From: JAXHUE01 sp034189655
GTDB lineage: Bacteria; Chloroflexota; Dehalococcoidia; E44-bin15
Assembly: GCA_034189655.1 (NCBI GenBank)
Contig: JAXHUE010000036.1
Span: forward strand, 1 to 15,488
Reading direction: 5' to 3'
DNA length: 15,488 nucleotides
Shown: positions 13,709-15,488 of the stretch, piece after piece
How the letters are laid out: each line of letters starts with the position of its first letter
Position numbering within the stretch: the stretch's first letter is position 1
Translations under genes and position numbers: made by a program
The notes under the pieces: model-generated
What the model was told of the DNA's origin: nothing
Database searches by the model: none
The model's input: the letters and a program-made list of their open reading frames with translations, nothing else

Positions 13709-13738
13709 CTGCCTGTCGCGACCTCCACCAGCGAGGTG

Positions 13739-14752
13739 TCACCCCTGCGAGAGCCCCTCCACCGCCTTCTCGTATCCCGTCACCACCATGCGCACGATAT
13801 CTGCGGCGGTGAGCACCCCTTTTATCATCCCTGCCCCCGCGCCCATGGCCACTGACCCCTCGTCGATGTGGCCGGCGATGAGGCCGCCGGGCACGCGGCG
13901 CCACCCGCCCATGTCGGGGTGGGAGCGCTCGTAAGAGCGCATCTCCTCGAAGGTGGCCCCGCTGGCCTCCAGCTCTACGTGCCTGCGGGTATAGTCGTTG
14001 CGGAGGCAGCGCGATATGCCGGTGGAGCGGCCAAAGACCACGGTGCTGGTATCGCTGGCCTCTACCACCGCCTGCTTCACCTGGGCGTGGGCGGCGCACT
14101 CCGCCGATGCCATGAAGCGTGTCCCCATGTAGACGCCCTCGGCGCCGAGGGCGAATGCCGCCGCCACGCCGCGCCCGTCGACGATGCCGCCGCCGGCGAT
14201 GACCGGTATGGCTACGGCGTCGGCCACCTGGGGCACGAGGACGAAGAGGGTGAGCTCCTCGCCGCCGAGGTGGCCTCCGGCCTCGTAGCCCTCGCAGACC
14301 ACGGCATCGACGCCGTCGGCCTGGGCCTTCTGCGCGTGCTCCACGGAGCCTACGGCGTGGATGACCTTGACGCCGGCGGCCTTGAGCCTGGGGGTATAGG
14401 CCTTGGAGGAGCCCATGGACACCACGGCGATGGGCAGTCCCTCCTCGATGGCCACGTCCACCAGCCTGTCGGTCACCTCGCGCTGTCGTCCCCAGCCCAC
14501 CGGGAGGTTGGCGGCGAAGGGCTTATCGGTGAGGGCCCTCACTTTGCGTATCTGCTCCCGGAAGCGGCGCAGCGAGGCCTCGACGTCGCCGGCCTCGGCC
14601 TGGCTCTCCATGCCGGCGCTGGGCCCGATGGTGCCCAGGCCTCCGGCCGCGGAGACGGCGGCGGCGAGCTCGGCGGTGGCGATCCACGCCATGGGCGCCT
14701 GGACGATGGGGTGCTCGATGCCGAGGAGGTGGCACAGCCTGGACTTCTTCAT
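13739..14752 (-). CDS. nitronate monooxygenase-like FMN protein (NPD/FabK superfamily)
   Basis: A 337-residue TIM-barrel flavoprotein of the nitronate monooxygenase / 2-nitropropane dioxygenase family. Signatures in order: IVQAPMAWIATAELAAAVSAAGGLGTIG (16-43), ANLPVG (81-86), VCEGYEAGGHLG (152-163, with the proposed base H161), IPVIAGGGIVDGRGVAAAFALGAEGVYMGTRF (182-213, the FMN phosphate site), and GAGAGMIK near the C-terminus. Members oxidise alkyl nitronates or act as enoyl-ACP reductases (FabK); sequence reading does not separate these here. The ATG at 14752 follows GGAGG by seven bases. It is the second gene of the operon, 22 bases after the DUF166 gene. Confidence 0.9.
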   Translation of the reverse strand: MKKSRLCHLLGIEHPIVQAPMAWIATAELAAAVSAAGGLGTIGPSAGMESQAEAGDVEASLRRFREQIRKVRALTDKPFAANLPVGWGRQREVTDRLVDVAIEEGLPIAVVSMGSSKAYTPRLKAAGVKVIHAVGSVEHAQKAQADGVDAVVCEGYEAGGHLGGEELTLFVLVPQVADAVAIPVIAGGGIVDGRGVAAAFALGAEGVYMGTRFMASAECAAHAQVKQAVVEASDTSTVVFGRSTGISRCLRNDYTRRHVELEASGATFEEMRSYERSHPDMGGWRRVPGGLIAGHIDEGSVAMGAGAGMIKGVLTAADIVRMVVTGYEKAVEGLSQG

Positions 14753-14774
14753 GGGTCACCCTCCGCTGGCGATG

Positions 14775-15488
14775 TTATCGATGGCTGCCTGTGCCTTTGG
14801 CGGCGGCTATCTCCCGCTCCACCTCTTCGTTGACCACGTAGCCTGAGATGTGCATCACGGTGTTGAAATCGCCGCTGTCTATCTCTTCCTGCTGCATGGA
14901 GGCCATGCAGGGGTAGTGATGGCAGATGAGGCCGGCCTGGGGCACTGCCTGGGCCGCGGGCATGCCGACGAGGCGGCGCGCGACGTGGAAGGTAGAGCCG
15001 CAGGGTGCCCCGCGCACCACCTTCACCTCGGCTATGGTGCCCGTCTCCCCATCGATGGCGATGTCGAGCAGGGGCCTGCCGAAGTGCCGGGCGAAGAGGG
15101 CGATGACCTCGCTATCGTAGGAGCGGGCGAAGGCCCCGTACCCGTAGCTGGTCTCGGTGAGGGTACAGAACGTCTTGGGGAATACTGATGCGATGCCCAT
15201 CTCGGCGAGCTCCCTCTCCACCTGGTTGCGCAGGCCCAGGGGGAGCCATGCCGGGTCGTCCACGGGGCAGATGACCCCGTGCACCCCTGCCCTCTGCGCC
15301 AGTGCCGGTATGAGCTGAGCCCCTGCGCTCGACTCGCTCATGGCGATGAGCAGGTCAGCGGCGCCGACATCGGGCGGCAGGAACTCTGCCGGGTCGTCGA
15401 CGATGGGGGGGAGGGCAGCGGGCAGGGTGATGCGGGCCATCTCCCACCCCGGCGGCAGGTGCGCGGCGATGTTGTCCGCGATGCGGTG
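14775..15488 (-). CDS. DUF166 family protein, N-terminus outside the window
   Basis: The frame is open from the stop at 14775 to the window edge, giving 237 residues without the extreme N-terminus. The ATG at 15440 is probably internal, because the residues before it, HRIADNIAAHLPPGWE, already fit the DUF166 opening and run into LPPIVDDPAEFLPPD. Other family marks are KTFCTLTE, the RGAPCGSTFHVARRLVG segment and a GLICHHYPCMASM end with a cysteine-rich finish. DUF166 proteins occur in methanogenic archaea and some anaerobic bacteria; some entries carry an unproven thymidylate synthase label. The conserved cysteines suggest a metal or redox site, which is inference. It is the first gene of the operon seen here; its start and promoter lie to the right of the window. 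Confidence 0.85.
   Translation of the reverse strand, partial: HRIADNIAAHLPPGWEMARITLPAALPPIVDDPAEFLPPDVGAADLLIAMSESSAGAQLIPALAQRAGVHGVICPVDDPAWLPLGLRNQVERELAEMGIASVFPKTFCTLTETSYGYGAFARSYDSEVIALFARHFGRPLLDIAIDGETGTIAEVKVVRGAPCGSTFHVARRLVGMPAAQAVPQAGLICHHYPCMASMQQEEIDSGDFNTVMHISGYVVNEEVEREIAAAKGTGSHR

Noticed and set aside
1..15488. CRISPR arrays, tRNA or rRNA genes, insertion sequences, prophage or defence genes
   Set aside because: No regularly spaced repeats, no cloverleaf-like or rRNA-like segments, and no transposase, integrase or phage proteins were recognised.

Overview
This is a GC-rich, gene-dense bacterial window with 16 protein genes, the last one cut by the right edge. I see no rRNA, tRNA, CRISPR array or insertion sequence, and no gene-free stretch reaches 300 bases. 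The gene set suggests an anaerobic or facultative uncultured bacterium, possibly Chloroflexota (Dehalococcoidia-like). The supporting signs are two multi-subunit 2-oxoacid:ferredoxin oxidoreductases, tandem family III CoA-transferases, a single-domain ArsA/Get3-type ATPase, a DUF166 protein, a CxxC-x17-CxxC zinc-ribbon protein, and frequent AGG and ATA codons despite the high GC. The lineage is an inference from gene content only.

Layout. Bases 1-1447 hold a good sigma70-type promoter and a CNNM/CorC-type membrane protein (+). Bases 1491-4618 (-) hold a four-gene 2-oxoacid:ferredoxin oxidoreductase operon in the order gamma, delta (ferredoxin), alpha, beta. A 179-base divergent region with two back-to-back promoters separates it from two tandem CaiB/BaiF CoA-transferases (+, 4798-7252). 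Convergent with these, after only 13 bases, is a second oxidoreductase operon of three subunits, alpha-beta-gamma (-, 7266-9823). A 268-base divergent region follows. It leads to a small zinc-ribbon protein (+), a strong intrinsic terminator, and a small HesB/IscA-like protein without the family cysteines (+, ending 10737).

The right third (10834-15488, all -) is a probable operon, read from right to left: DUF166 protein, nitronate monooxygenase-like flavoprotein, cysteine-cluster (YkgJ-type) protein, a GNAT acetyltransferase, an AcuA-like acetyltransferase, and an ArsA/Get3-type ATPase.

How they may work together. The left two thirds look like a CoA-thioester and ferredoxin module. Organic acids are activated by CoA transfer, and 2-oxoacids are oxidised to acyl-CoA plus CO2 with reduction of ferredoxin, or the reverse in carboxylation. 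The AcuA-like enzyme on the right belongs to a family known to acetylate and silence acetyl-CoA synthetase. It could link the right-hand operon to acetyl-CoA control, but no synthetase gene is present here. Substrates of the two oxidoreductases and two transferases cannot be fixed from sequence reading alone.
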